Assembly (NCBI GenBank): GCA_040901865.1
Contig: JBBDYD010000219.1
Location: 1 to 10,263 of the forward strand
Length of the DNA: 10,263 nucleotides
From: JBBDYD01 sp040901865
Lineage (GTDB): Bacteria > Bacteroidota > Ignavibacteria > UBA10030
Direction: 5' to 3'
Position numbers and translations under genes: made by a program. This document shows, piece after piece, positions 1 to 6,576 of the stretch (positions are counted from its first letter, which is position 1; every line of letters starts with the position of its first letter). A model generated the notes under the pieces. It was not told where the DNA came from and did no database searches. It saw only the letters and a list, made by a program, of their open reading frames with translations.

Positions 1-485
1 AAATTCTCAGCGTCGAGCTCGTCGATATCGTCATCTGATTCCAGGACCTTCCGGGCAAGATTGGCGTCATTGTTTACGAAAGCATCGATCGCATTTTTCA
101 CCATCAACCGCGCGCCTGACGCCATTGTTTCAATGCTCGTCTTTCCAACAAAATGCTTGAAGGGTGCAAGGGATGCCGCCCTTTCAGCCAGGTTCACGGC
201 GATGTCGCCGATGCGCTCCAGCTCATTGTTAATCTTCAGGGCTGCCATCAGTAATCGCAGGTCAACAGCCACAGGTTGTGTAAGCGCGAAGATGCGCATG
301 CAGAGATGATCAATTTCGTTGTCATACGCATCCACTTCACGATCCCGCTCAATCACCGACTTGGCCAGAGGAATATTCGATGAGAGGATCGCTTTCACCC
401 CGCTATCGATTTGCTCGTCCACAAGACTGGCCATCCGGATGAGGGTGGTGCGGAGTTCATCAAGTTCCTGTTCAAAATGTCGCAT
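1..485 (-). CDS. phoU: PhoU phosphate-signalling regulator (3' end beyond window)
   Basis: PhoU is a cytoplasmic helical-bundle protein that couples the Pst transporter to the PhoR sensor kinase and restrains the Pho response when phosphate is plentiful. The visible 161 residues begin MRHFEQELDELRTTL. They contain the family hallmark NNELERIGDIAVNLAERA at about residues 86-103, an acidic metal-binding motif in the first repeat (DREVDAYDNEID, 48-59), and the start of the matching motif in the second repeat (ESDDDIDELDAE, 149-160). PhoU is usually about 220-240 residues, so roughly 60-75 residues are missing past the window edge. The ATG at 485 fits the usual family N-terminus, and no better in-frame start exists before the pstB stop. 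The Shine-Dalgarno signal is weak. phoU follows pstB by 43 bp and is the last visible gene of the pst operon. Identification is firm. Confidence 0.95.
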   Translation of the reverse strand, partial: MRHFEQELDELRTTLIRMASLVDEQIDSGVKAILSSNIPLAKSVIERDREVDAYDNEIDHLCMRIFALTQPVAVDLRLLMAALKINNELERIGDIAVNLAERAASLAPFKHFVGKTSIETMASGARLMVKNAIDAFVNNDANLARKVLESDDDIDELDAEN

Positions 486-528
486 AGAGTACGGTCTTTC
501 TGAAGTGAAACATTTGTTGCCGATAGGA

Positions 529-1347
529 TCAGCCAAATCGCCCGGTGATATATTCCTCGGTCTGCTTCTTTTCAGGATTTGTAAAGATCTTTCTTGTTTC
601 TGCAAACTCTATCAAGCGACCCAGGTAAAAGAAGGCAGTGTAGTCACTCACACGCGCCGCTTGCTGCATATTGTGGGTCACGATGACAATCGTGTACTTT
701 TGTTTCAGTTGAACAATGAGCTCCTCGATTTTTGCCGTTGCAATCGGGTCCAAAGCGCTGCTGGGCTCGTCCATTAGGAGAATCGCGGGCTCGACGGCGA
801 GTGCCCGCGCTATGCAGAGACGCTGCATTTGTCCGCCCGAAAGACTCAGGGCAGGTTCATCGAGACGATCCTTCACTTCATCCCATAGGGCCGCCTGGTT
901 CAGACTGCGCTCAACAACTTCATCGAGAACCCTTCTGTCCCGCACGCCCAGCAGCCGTTGGCCGTAAGCCACGTTCTCGTACACAGACTTCGGAAAAGGA
1001 TTTGACTTTTGGAAAATCATGCCGACATTCCTCCGAAGCGAAACGACGTCTATGGCCCCCGAGTACAAATCTTCTCCGTCTATCACGACATTTCCGGAGA
1101 TTCGTACACTATCGATCAGGTCATTCATGCGGTTCAGTACTCTCAGAAACGTGGACTTACCGCACCCTGATGGACCGATGAAGGCAGAAACACGCTGGGG
1201 CTTGATCTGTATGGATATGTCATACAGCGCCTGCACAGTGCCGTACCACAGGTCAAGATGGTCAACCCTGATCTTTGGCTCCACTCCTGGTGCTTGAGAA
1301 GGCGCGATGACAACGGGCGGTACTGAGGTCATAGGTTGTGCGTTCAT
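529..1347 (-). CDS. pstB: PstB, phosphate ABC transporter ATP-binding subunit
   Basis: PstB is the cytoplasmic ATPase that powers phosphate import through PstC/PstA. The 272-residue protein shows every ABC motif. Walker A GPSGCGKST is at about 58-66, and the Q-loop MIFQKSNPFPKS, typical of PstB, has its Gln near 113. The signature LSGGQ is at 169-173, Walker B ILLMDEPSS has its catalytic Glu near 194, and the H-loop VTHNM has His near 225. The C-terminus TEEYITGRFG is typical of PstB. I chose the ATG at 1347 because a purine-rich GAGAAAG precedes it by 3 nt and it starts 10 nt after the pstA stop. A TTG at 1371 would add eight residues overlapping pstA and has no better ribosome site. The first roughly 20 residues form a Pro/Ala-rich tail before the ABC fold. 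Confidence 0.96.
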   Translation of the reverse strand: MNAQPMTSVPPVVIAPSQAPGVEPKIRVDHLDLWYGTVQALYDISIQIKPQRVSAFIGPSGCGKSTFLRVLNRMNDLIDSVRISGNVVIDGEDLYSGAIDVVSLRRNVGMIFQKSNPFPKSVYENVAYGQRLLGVRDRRVLDEVVERSLNQAALWDEVKDRLDEPALSLSGGQMQRLCIARALAVEPAILLMDEPSSALDPIATAKIEELIVQLKQKYTIVIVTHNMQQAARVSDYTAFFYLGRLIEFAETRKIFTNPEKKQTEEYITGRFG

Positions 1348-1350
1348 GGA

Positions 1351-1357
1351 CTTTCTC
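1351..1357 (-). promoter_or_regulatory. Ribosome-binding site of pstB
   Basis: GAGAAAG directly follows the pstA stop codon and ends 3 nt before the ATG at 1347. It is an imperfect and rather close Shine-Dalgarno sequence, but it favours this ATG over the upstream TTG at 1371. Translation is probably coupled to pstA. Confidence 0.5.
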
Positions 1358-3034
1358 TTAGAATCCTGCAAGGCGATACTTATTCCGCAACCGCGCCCGC
1401 AGAATGATAGCCCCCAGATTGAGTATCAGAATGATAAGGAGAAGCAAAAGTGTTGTGGTGTAGACCATTCCGATATTCGCCTCGACGTTGGATGTCTGGA
1501 ACCCCACGTCATAAATATGGAATCCCAGATGCATAAACTTCCGGTCAAGATGGAAAAACGGGAAATGCGAGTCAAACGGTAATTCCGTGGCGAGCTTCAC
1601 TACGCCGGTGATCATCAAGGGGGCCACTTCGCCGGCACCTCTTGCCATGGCCAGAATCGCCCCGGTCATGATCCCCGGGGTGGCGCTTGGAAGTACCACT
1701 CTGCGGATAGTTTCCCATTTTGTGGCTCCCAAAGCAAGAGACCCTTCACGCATCCCTCGTGGAATTGCCGCCAAGGCTTCTTCTGTCGCAACAATGACAA
1801 CGGGGACGGTGAGCAATGCAAGGGTTAGCGATGCCCAGAGAATACCGCCGGTACCATAAGTCGGACTCGGAAGATGTTCCGGATAAAACAAGGCGTCAAT
1901 GCTGCCGCCGACAAAATACACAAAAAATCCCAGGCCAAACATTCCGAAAACGATCGAAGGCACTCCGGCAAGGTTGTTCACTGCGATGCGAACAATGCGC
2001 ACCAGGGGCCCGTCGACGGCATATTCCCGCAGGTAAAGAGCCGATAGGACTCCAAACGGAACCGCAACAATCGTCATGATCAGGACCATCATCACAGTTC
2101 CGAAGATGGCCGGGAATACACCTCCCTCGGCGTTTGCTTCCCTCGGATCATCAGAGAGGAATTCCCAGATCTTCGAGGCATAGAATCCTACACGTTCTGT
2201 GGTTGTCATGAGATTTGGCTTGTAAGCCCTTACAACCGATGCGAGAGGAATTTCGAGCACCTCGTCGGATGAAGAACCGACGAGCCTGAGTCGAAGACTA
2301 TAGCCATCGAGCAATGCCTTCAGCGAATCGATCTGAACCTGTCGACCGGTAAAAGCGCGTTCGAGACCTTCAATCGTGGTTCCTATCCCGCGGACTTCAT
2401 TGTCATACTCTTCCTTTGCAATTTCCCCTTGTTGCAAATGATATTCAAGGGCCCGCAGCCGTTTCCGTGATTCTTCAAGCCGATAGTTCAGATCTCCAAT
2501 CTCGGATTTCTCAATATCGTAGATCCTTCCGGCCAGCTCGGTTACGTACGCATGTGCACCACGAAACGCATCCCATGCATCGACAGAATTATTAGTGACC
2601 CTCTGGGAGCCTTGCTGCAACGATTCTATGAATCCGAACGCATGACCATACTCCCTTCTCTCGATACCCACGGCATCCGGCGGTTGTTTGCGGAGTATGA
2701 TCTCCGGAGCGTTCACCCATTGAAAATCCTCTCCGAACACCTCCCGGTTTCCAATGCGCACAAGATACCGCAGATGCTCATTGCCCGCATCGAATCCTTT
2801 CGCAACGATGACTTCCCGGGGGATCTCTTCTTTCGAATACACTTGTCCAAGCAAATCCAGCGTGTCCCCCTCTGCTGTCGCAGCGGTGATATGCTCAATG
2901 ATCCGCGGATTGAAGTACTCGATCCCGTTGGAGGCGATCAGCAGAAGCATGCCTGCGATCATGATGATACTCAATCCGAGGAAAGCTCCCGTCAGCCAGA
3001 TAAAAATATCGCCGTGCGTGGTCAGTCGTTTCAT
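1358..3034 (-). CDS. pstA: PstA, phosphate ABC transporter permease, long form with periplasmic coiled-coil insert
   Basis: PstA is one of the two inner-membrane channel subunits of the phosphate importer. At 558 residues it is much longer than E. coli PstA (about 300). TM1 is at about 10-34. A hydrophilic insert follows at about 40-300, placed in the periplasm, with a charged heptad-like region at roughly 165-245 (DLNYRLEESRKRLRALEYHL) predicted to be a coiled coil. The permease core runs from about 305 to 548. It includes the EAA cytoplasmic loop that contacts PstB, GSLALGATKWETIRRVVLPS at 431-450, followed by the conserved ARGAGEVAPLM. The ATG at 3034 lies 2 nt after the pstC stop (TGAACATG), which indicates translational coupling; no Shine-Dalgarno sequence is evident. 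Long PstA forms are also known in some Gammaproteobacteria. The role of the insert is unknown. Confidence 0.95.
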   Translation of the reverse strand: MKRLTTHGDIFIWLTGAFLGLSIIMIAGMLLLIASNGIEYFNPRIIEHITAATAEGDTLDLLGQVYSKEEIPREVIVAKGFDAGNEHLRYLVRIGNREVFGEDFQWVNAPEIILRKQPPDAVGIERREYGHAFGFIESLQQGSQRVTNNSVDAWDAFRGAHAYVTELAGRIYDIEKSEIGDLNYRLEESRKRLRALEYHLQQGEIAKEEYDNEVRGIGTTIEGLERAFTGRQVQIDSLKALLDGYSLRLRLVGSSSDEVLEIPLASVVRAYKPNLMTTTERVGFYASKIWEFLSDDPREANAEGGVFPAIFGTVMMVLIMTIVAVPFGVLSALYLREYAVDGPLVRIVRIAVNNLAGVPSIVFGMFGLGFFVYFVGGSIDALFYPEHLPSPTYGTGGILWASLTLALLTVPVVIVATEEALAAIPRGMREGSLALGATKWETIRRVVLPSATPGIMTGAILAMARGAGEVAPLMITGVVKLATELPFDSHFPFFHLDRKFMHLGFHIYDVGFQTSNVEANIGMVYTTTLLLLLIILILNLGAIILRARLRNKYRLAGF

Positions 3035-3036
3035 GT

Positions 3037-5271
3037 TCAGATCGTACTGTATCGCTTTCGCAATCGCTGCCGGATGATCTCCGCAACTGTGTTCACAACA
3101 AACGTGAACGCAAACAGAAGGAGACCTGAGAGAAACAATATCCGATAGAGTGTGCCCAGGTGAGGTGCTTCAGGGATTTCCACGGCAATGTTTGCCGAAA
3201 GCGTCCGCATACCGACAAAGGGACTGAAATCCATCAAGGGCGTGTTTCCCGTTGCCATGAGAACAATCATCGTCTCTCCCACTGCCCTTCCGAACCCAAT
3301 CATCGCTGCAGAGAAGATGCCCGGGCTTGCCGTGGGAAGGACGACCCGCGTGGCTGTCTGCCAGCGTGTGGCGCCCAGAGCCAATGATCCGGCCGTCAGG
3401 TGTTCGGGCACAGCCGAGAGGGCATCCTCACTGATGGTAAAGATGATCGGAATGACGGCAAATCCCATGGCAAACCCGACAACGAGAGAATTCCGCTGAT
3501 CGAATGTGATGTGTGCGGATTCAAAAAGCCATTGGCGGAATGAACCGTCGAAGAGAGCAGACTCGATTGTTGGAGCAAGCAAGGAACTGAGGTACATGAC
3601 TCCGGCAAGGATAGGCACCAGGAGGAAGATCTCTGAGCCGAACAAAAGCCGATTCGTAAACGATTTTGGGAGGATGCGCCAGGCAAAGAACGCCGCGATA
3701 ACGGCAAGCGGGAAGGTCGCAATAACCAGCATGACATCGACGAATCTTTTTTCCAGCAGGGGTGCGAGCCATAATGCGGCCATGAATCCGATCACGACAC
3801 TTGGCAGTGCAGCCATGATCTCCACCAGCGGTTTGATCAGGTTCCTGATACGGGGATGTGCGAACAGGGCCGTATAGAGCGCCCCGAGAATCGCCATCGG
3901 TAACGCGAAGACCAAGGCGTAGACGGCGCCTTTCACCGTTCCGAAAAGCAACGGAGTCAGGCTGAACTTGGCTTCGAAATCGTCTGTACCACCCGTTGAT
4001 TGCCACGTATACGTCGGTACCTTGTATCCTTCATATTGAACCTTCCCGAAGAGGACGCCAGGGCTGATTTCGGGGTGCGGACTCGAGAGACTGTCGGATA
4101 GAACGGTTCCATCAGCCGCAAGGACGAGGAAGCCATCCGATCGGGGTGAAAACGAGACCTGCTTGACGGGCACGGGCGATTCTTGCCTCTTAAAAAGGGT
4201 CTTTCCCGTCGTTTGGTAATGAAGAGCAACTTCTCCCGATCGGCTTCCTGTCAGGAAAGATTTGTTTCGATTTGCCGAGGAAATCGTTGTAACCGGACCA
4301 TTGTGTGGTTCGAAACTGTTGAGAGGAAACATTCCGATGCCTGCCGACGAAGTGGAATCCAAAACCCAGGTCCAGGTTGACACTTCCCCGCTTTCGTCAC
4401 CCACAATCACCGCTTGTCCGCCCAAGAGGAACTTCATCGATGTAATGGCAGAGCTCGAGAGCTTATAAAATTGAACGAACTGAGGTGCATCCCATTGCCG
4501 CAAGTCCCAATAAGAGGCCTTGCCCGATGACGTTGCAAGGATCGCTTTGTCTCCAAAACGGTCAATGGCTCCGATGGTGATCATTTCATCGCCATTTGAT
4601 TCGAGCTTGGCAGAGGAGAGCTCCGGCGTGCTCCCGCCGAACAATGACCGCGGGCGTGCTATACGGTAGGCCGTCGCTCGAGAACTGTCACTGACGATCA
4701 CGGCATAAAATTCATCCTCACCTCGGGAATCGAAATCCAGACTCTTGATGTTGGCAGAGGCAATATCGAATCGTGAAATCTCGCTGGCATATGCACTCGA
4801 AAATTGATAATCAGTTTCAGTATAACTTATTGCAATGCTTTTGATAATGGCCTGACCGCGGAAGTTAATAATGAGGAAATATTTCTGGGAAGGATCCGAA
4901 ACTGCATACTTGGCGCCCCCCCAATCCGAAGCTATTGGCTCACGGTGAAGGACGGCTCCAGACCTGGGATCGAAGAAGAGAATGTCACCAGTCTGCAAAA
5001 TTGCATATGCCACTGTCCGGTATTCATTCTCTCCGACGATGAGGATACCGGTAGCGGAATCCGCAGGAGCAGTGATTCCTAAATTGGTCGTTGACGCAGG
5101 GAGCCAGAGCGGAAGGGTTTCGTAGCCGATAAAGACGAAAATCGCGACCACAATAGCGATCACACCTGCCCCACCGACTGATATCATGAGGCTGGCCGCG
5201 CTATTGGACCAGCTGCGGTGCCTTGCCATACGGACTGCAGCCTGGTCAGATCGCGAATGTTCGCTTAACAT
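3037..5271 (-). CDS. pstC: PstC, phosphate ABC transporter permease, long form with beta-propeller-like periplasmic domain
   Basis: PstC pairs with PstA to form the phosphate channel. The protein has 744 residues, against about 320 in E. coli. TM1 lies at about 28-50. An insert of about 390 residues (51-440) comes next and is periplasmic by MetI-type permease topology. It is rich in short beta-strand units ending in Gly/Asp turns, as in WD40 or quinoprotein blades: TGDILFFDPRSGAVLHRE (94-111), TSSGKASYWDLRQW (247-260), VGDESGEVSTWTW (290-302), TGSRSGEVALHYQTTGKTL (341-359) and AADGTVLSDSL (385-395). The permease core is at about 441-735, with the EAA loop GSLALGATRWQTATRVVLP at 628-646 and GFGRAVGETMIVLMATGN after it. 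The ATG at 5271 is 15 nt past the pstS stop with no clear Shine-Dalgarno sequence; M15 (5229) is a possible alternative start. The identity is sure; the propeller fold is inferred from repeat spacing. Confidence 0.95.
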   Translation of the reverse strand: MLSEHSRSDQAAVRMARHRSWSNSAASLMISVGGAGVIAIVVAIFVFIGYETLPLWLPASTTNLGITAPADSATGILIVGENEYRTVAYAILQTGDILFFDPRSGAVLHREPIASDWGGAKYAVSDPSQKYFLIINFRGQAIIKSIAISYTETDYQFSSAYASEISRFDIASANIKSLDFDSRGEDEFYAVIVSDSSRATAYRIARPRSLFGGSTPELSSAKLESNGDEMITIGAIDRFGDKAILATSSGKASYWDLRQWDAPQFVQFYKLSSSAITSMKFLLGGQAVIVGDESGEVSTWTWVLDSTSSAGIGMFPLNSFEPHNGPVTTISSANRNKSFLTGSRSGEVALHYQTTGKTLFKRQESPVPVKQVSFSPRSDGFLVLAADGTVLSDSLSSPHPEISPGVLFGKVQYEGYKVPTYTWQSTGGTDDFEAKFSLTPLLFGTVKGAVYALVFALPMAILGALYTALFAHPRIRNLIKPLVEIMAALPSVVIGFMAALWLAPLLEKRFVDVMLVIATFPLAVIAAFFAWRILPKSFTNRLLFGSEIFLLVPILAGVMYLSSLLAPTIESALFDGSFRQWLFESAHITFDQRNSLVVGFAMGFAVIPIIFTISEDALSAVPEHLTAGSLALGATRWQTATRVVLPTASPGIFSAAMIGFGRAVGETMIVLMATGNTPLMDFSPFVGMRTLSANIAVEIPEAPHLGTLYRILFLSGLLLFAFTFVVNTVAEIIRQRLRKRYSTI

Positions 5272-5286
5272 GAAGGAACAGGTGCT

Positions 5287-6255
5287 CTAATTTAGCTTTG
5301 TTAACTCTGTGTTAACTAGTTTCAGAGAAAGAGGATAGTATCCATCCTTCAAGACATCATTTTGTCCCTCGAACGAGAGGATATATGTCAGGAATTCTTT
5401 GACGACAGGTTCGAGAGGTTTCTTTGGATCCTTCAGGATGTAGAGGAAGAGAAACCTGGAGATCGGATACTTGCCAGTCTCCGCATTCTCATAATCGGGC
5501 GCGTACGGTAGTGCTCCCTCTCTTTCGGCTATGGCCAACGGCTTGACCCCGGTTGTTTTGTAGCCAATTCCGCTATAGCCCATTCCATTGCGATCCCTTG
5601 AAATGCCCTGTACAACAGCTGCCGAGCCGGGCTGTTCCTTTACGGCGTCCTTGTAGTCACCCCTGAAGAGTGCATGTTCCTTAAAGAAGCCATAGGTCCC
5701 TGAAGCAGAATTTCGACCATACAAACTGATTGGCGCGTTTCCGAGTTTTGAATCGATCTGGCTCCAGTTTGTGATATCCTGAGAATGCCCACCGCGCCTG
5801 GTTTTCGAAAAAGCCGCATCGACCTGCTGCATTGTCATGGATTCGATTGGATTGTCTTTGTGAACATAGACCGCAAGGGCATCAATCGATGTGTTGATGG
5901 CCGTCGGTTTGAATCCGTATTTCCTCTCAATAGCATCCATTTCCTCGCCCTTCATAGGCCTGGACATGGGCCCTAGTTGGGCTGTGCCTGCCAGAAGCGC
6001 CGGAGGGGCAGTGGAAGACCCCTTTCCTTCAAACTCGATCACAACGTTTGGATAGATTCGCTTGAATGCTTCTCCCCAAAGTGCGAGAAGGTTGTTCATG
6101 GTGTCCGAGCCAATGGACGAGACCTTTCCACTGACTCCGTCCTTTTTCTTGTACCTCGGCAATTTGGGATCCACCTGCACTGCCTGGGCAAACGCCCCGC
6201 CGATGATAGCGGCCTGCAAGGCGGTCAGAAGCATGAAACGGCTGATCTTTCGCAT
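5287..6255 (-). CDS. pstS: PstS, periplasmic phosphate-binding protein
   Basis: PstS captures phosphate in the periplasm and delivers it to PstC/PstA. The 322-residue precursor has a Sec signal peptide: KISR, a hydrophobic core, and AFA-Q cleavage after about residue 23. It is not a lipoprotein, since there is no lipobox Cys. Ligand loops are visible: SSIGSDTMNNL at 46-56, EGKGSSTAPPALLAG at 76-90, and GRNSASGTYGFFKEH at 180-194. The last carries the Arg-x3-Ser-Gly-Thr pattern that contacts phosphate in E. coli PstS. The loop expected to supply Asp56 reads QLGPMSRPM (93-101), so Arg99 appears to take that place. The start is set by a strong AAAAGGAG 5 nt upstream. As first gene of the operon it sits directly behind a Pho-box array. 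The C-terminal YILSFEGQNDVLKDGYYPLS is typical of PstS. Confidence 0.95.
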   Translation of the reverse strand: MRKISRFMLLTALQAAIIGGAFAQAVQVDPKLPRYKKKDGVSGKVSSIGSDTMNNLLALWGEAFKRIYPNVVIEFEGKGSSTAPPALLAGTAQLGPMSRPMKGEEMDAIERKYGFKPTAINTSIDALAVYVHKDNPIESMTMQQVDAAFSKTRRGGHSQDITNWSQIDSKLGNAPISLYGRNSASGTYGFFKEHALFRGDYKDAVKEQPGSAAVVQGISRDRNGMGYSGIGYKTTGVKPLAIAEREGALPYAPDYENAETGKYPISRFLFLYILKDPKKPLEPVVKEFLTYILSFEGQNDVLKDGYYPLSLKLVNTELTKLN

Positions 6256-6260
6256 AGGGT

Positions 6261-6268
6261 CTCCTTTT
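6261..6268 (-). promoter_or_regulatory. Ribosome-binding site of pstS
   Basis: AAAAGGAG ends 5 nt before the pstS ATG. It is a near-perfect Shine-Dalgarno sequence, much stronger than those in front of pstC, pstA and phoU. This fits a binding protein made in excess over the membrane subunits. Confidence 0.85.
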
Positions 6269-6299
6269 GTGGGTTCTCTTGCTTATTTGACACCCACAA
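6267..6299. repeat. 8-bp perfect inverted repeat between pstS start and its Pho box
   Basis: TTGTGGGT at 6267-6274 is mirrored by ACCCACAA at 6292-6299, separated by 17 nt. In a transcript beginning upstream of 6299 it could form a hairpin next to the pstS ribosome site. However, the predicted -7 element covers the distal arm and would put the transcript start near 6290, so the RNA would lack most of that arm. It may be a DNA operator or chance. Confidence 0.35.
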
Positions 6300-6303
6300 G
6301 GTA
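6296..6303 (-). promoter_or_regulatory. Predicted -7 promoter element of pstS
   Basis: Read on the minus strand this is TACCTTGT, close to the Bacteroidota-type -7 consensus TAnnTTTG. It begins exactly 8 nt downstream of the Pho-box array. The same hexamer TACCTT at the same 8 nt distance occurs on the receptor side, which is the main reason for the call. Predicted transcription start is near 6290, giving a leader of about 35 nt. Confidence 0.5.
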
Positions 6304-6311
6304 GGAAATCA

Positions 6312-6351
6312 CGTTAATCCTGTATTATCGTTATGTTACCAAATTGTTAAC
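6312..6351 (-). promoter_or_regulatory. Pho box array (four 7+4 bp repeats) facing pstS
   Basis: On the minus strand four 7-mers lie in exact 11 bp register: GTTAACA, GGTAACA, GATAATA and ATTAACG, each separated by 4 bp. This is the architecture of PhoB/PhoP operators: the E. coli 7+4 bp pho box, or Bacillus TTAACA-like hexamers with 5 bp gaps. Units 1, 2 and 4 match TTAACA at 5 or 6 of 6 positions; unit 3 matches at 4 of 6. Four units would bind two response-regulator dimers. The array takes the place of a -35 element and predicts induction of pstSCAB-phoU under phosphate limitation. Confidence 0.75.
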
Positions 6352-6369
6352 ACCCTCAGTTTTCCGAAG

Positions 6370-6399
6370 TTTTTGCCTCCTTTCCCTTCCTTCTTCCTT
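6370..6399. other. Polypyrimidine tract between the two divergent promoters
   Basis: Positions 6376-6399 are 24 consecutive pyrimidines on the plus strand, and extending to 6370 adds only one purine (G at 6375). The tract occupies the middle of the 80 bp between the two Pho-box arrays. No open frame or binding motif is recognised in it. It may act only as a spacer, or may alter local DNA shape. Confidence 0.45.
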
Positions 6400-6431
6400 A
6401 AAACGACATTCTCCGCCATCCTTTAAGATTT

Positions 6432-6460
6432 CATAACACGCGCATAATAGCTCTGTAACG
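6432..6460 (+). promoter_or_regulatory. Pho box array (three 7+4 bp repeats) facing the TonB receptor gene
   Basis: On the plus strand CATAACA, CATAATA and TGTAACG follow one another with exact 11 bp period and 4 bp spacers. A degenerate further unit (CTTTAAG, 6421-6427) is in register upstream. The units are the same type as those in front of pstS and point the other way, toward the receptor gene. The array is followed after 8 nt by TACCTT. This predicts PhoB-dependent expression of the receptor. Confidence 0.65.
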
Positions 6461-6468
6461 CCTGATTG

Positions 6469-6476
6469 TACCTTTG
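6469..6476 (+). promoter_or_regulatory. Predicted -7 promoter element of the TonB receptor gene
   Basis: TACCTTTG matches all fixed positions of the TAnnTTTG -7 consensus known for the primary sigma factor of Bacteroidota. It sits 8 nt after the Pho-box array, the same geometry as at pstS. A start near 6482 would give a leader of roughly 95 nt before the ATG at 6577. Confidence 0.55.
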
Positions 6477-6563
6477 TGTCACACTGCTTATGAAAAACAC
6501 ATCAATTTTCACTTCGCAACGCCCCTATCCCAGTTCGGATACCGCGAAGATTCATTCGTTCAC

Positions 6564-6570
6564 GGAGGAG
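6564..6570 (+). promoter_or_regulatory. Ribosome-binding site fixing the receptor start
   Basis: GGAGGAG lies 6 nt before the ATG at 6577. It decides between this ATG and earlier in-frame candidates (TTG 6466, ATG 6490). Those lack a ribosome site and would bury the signal peptide behind about 30 hydrophilic residues. Confidence 0.85.
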
Positions 6571-6576
6571 AATTCC

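Noticed and set aside
486..528. Separate promoter or Pho box for phoU in the pstB-phoU gap
   Set aside because: No 11 bp repeats or TAnnTTTG element were seen in the 43 bp, so phoU is most simply the end of the operon.
1348..1371. TTG start for pstB giving 280 residues
   Set aside because: It overlaps the pstA stop, lacks a better ribosome site and adds a lysine-rich tail. ATG 1347 follows GAGAAAG directly.
6267..6299. Riboswitch or attenuator hairpin controlling the pstS ribosome site
   Set aside because: The 8 bp inverted repeat is real, but the predicted transcription start near 6290 leaves most of the distal arm out of the RNA. There is no U tract and no known riboswitch signature. It is kept only as a repeat.
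6466..6576. Longer N-terminus for the TonB receptor, from TTG 6466 or ATG 6490
   Set aside because: Neither candidate has a ribosome site. Both would put 30-37 hydrophilic residues before the signal peptide, and TTG 6466 overlaps the predicted promoter. GGAGGAG before ATG 6577 is decisive.
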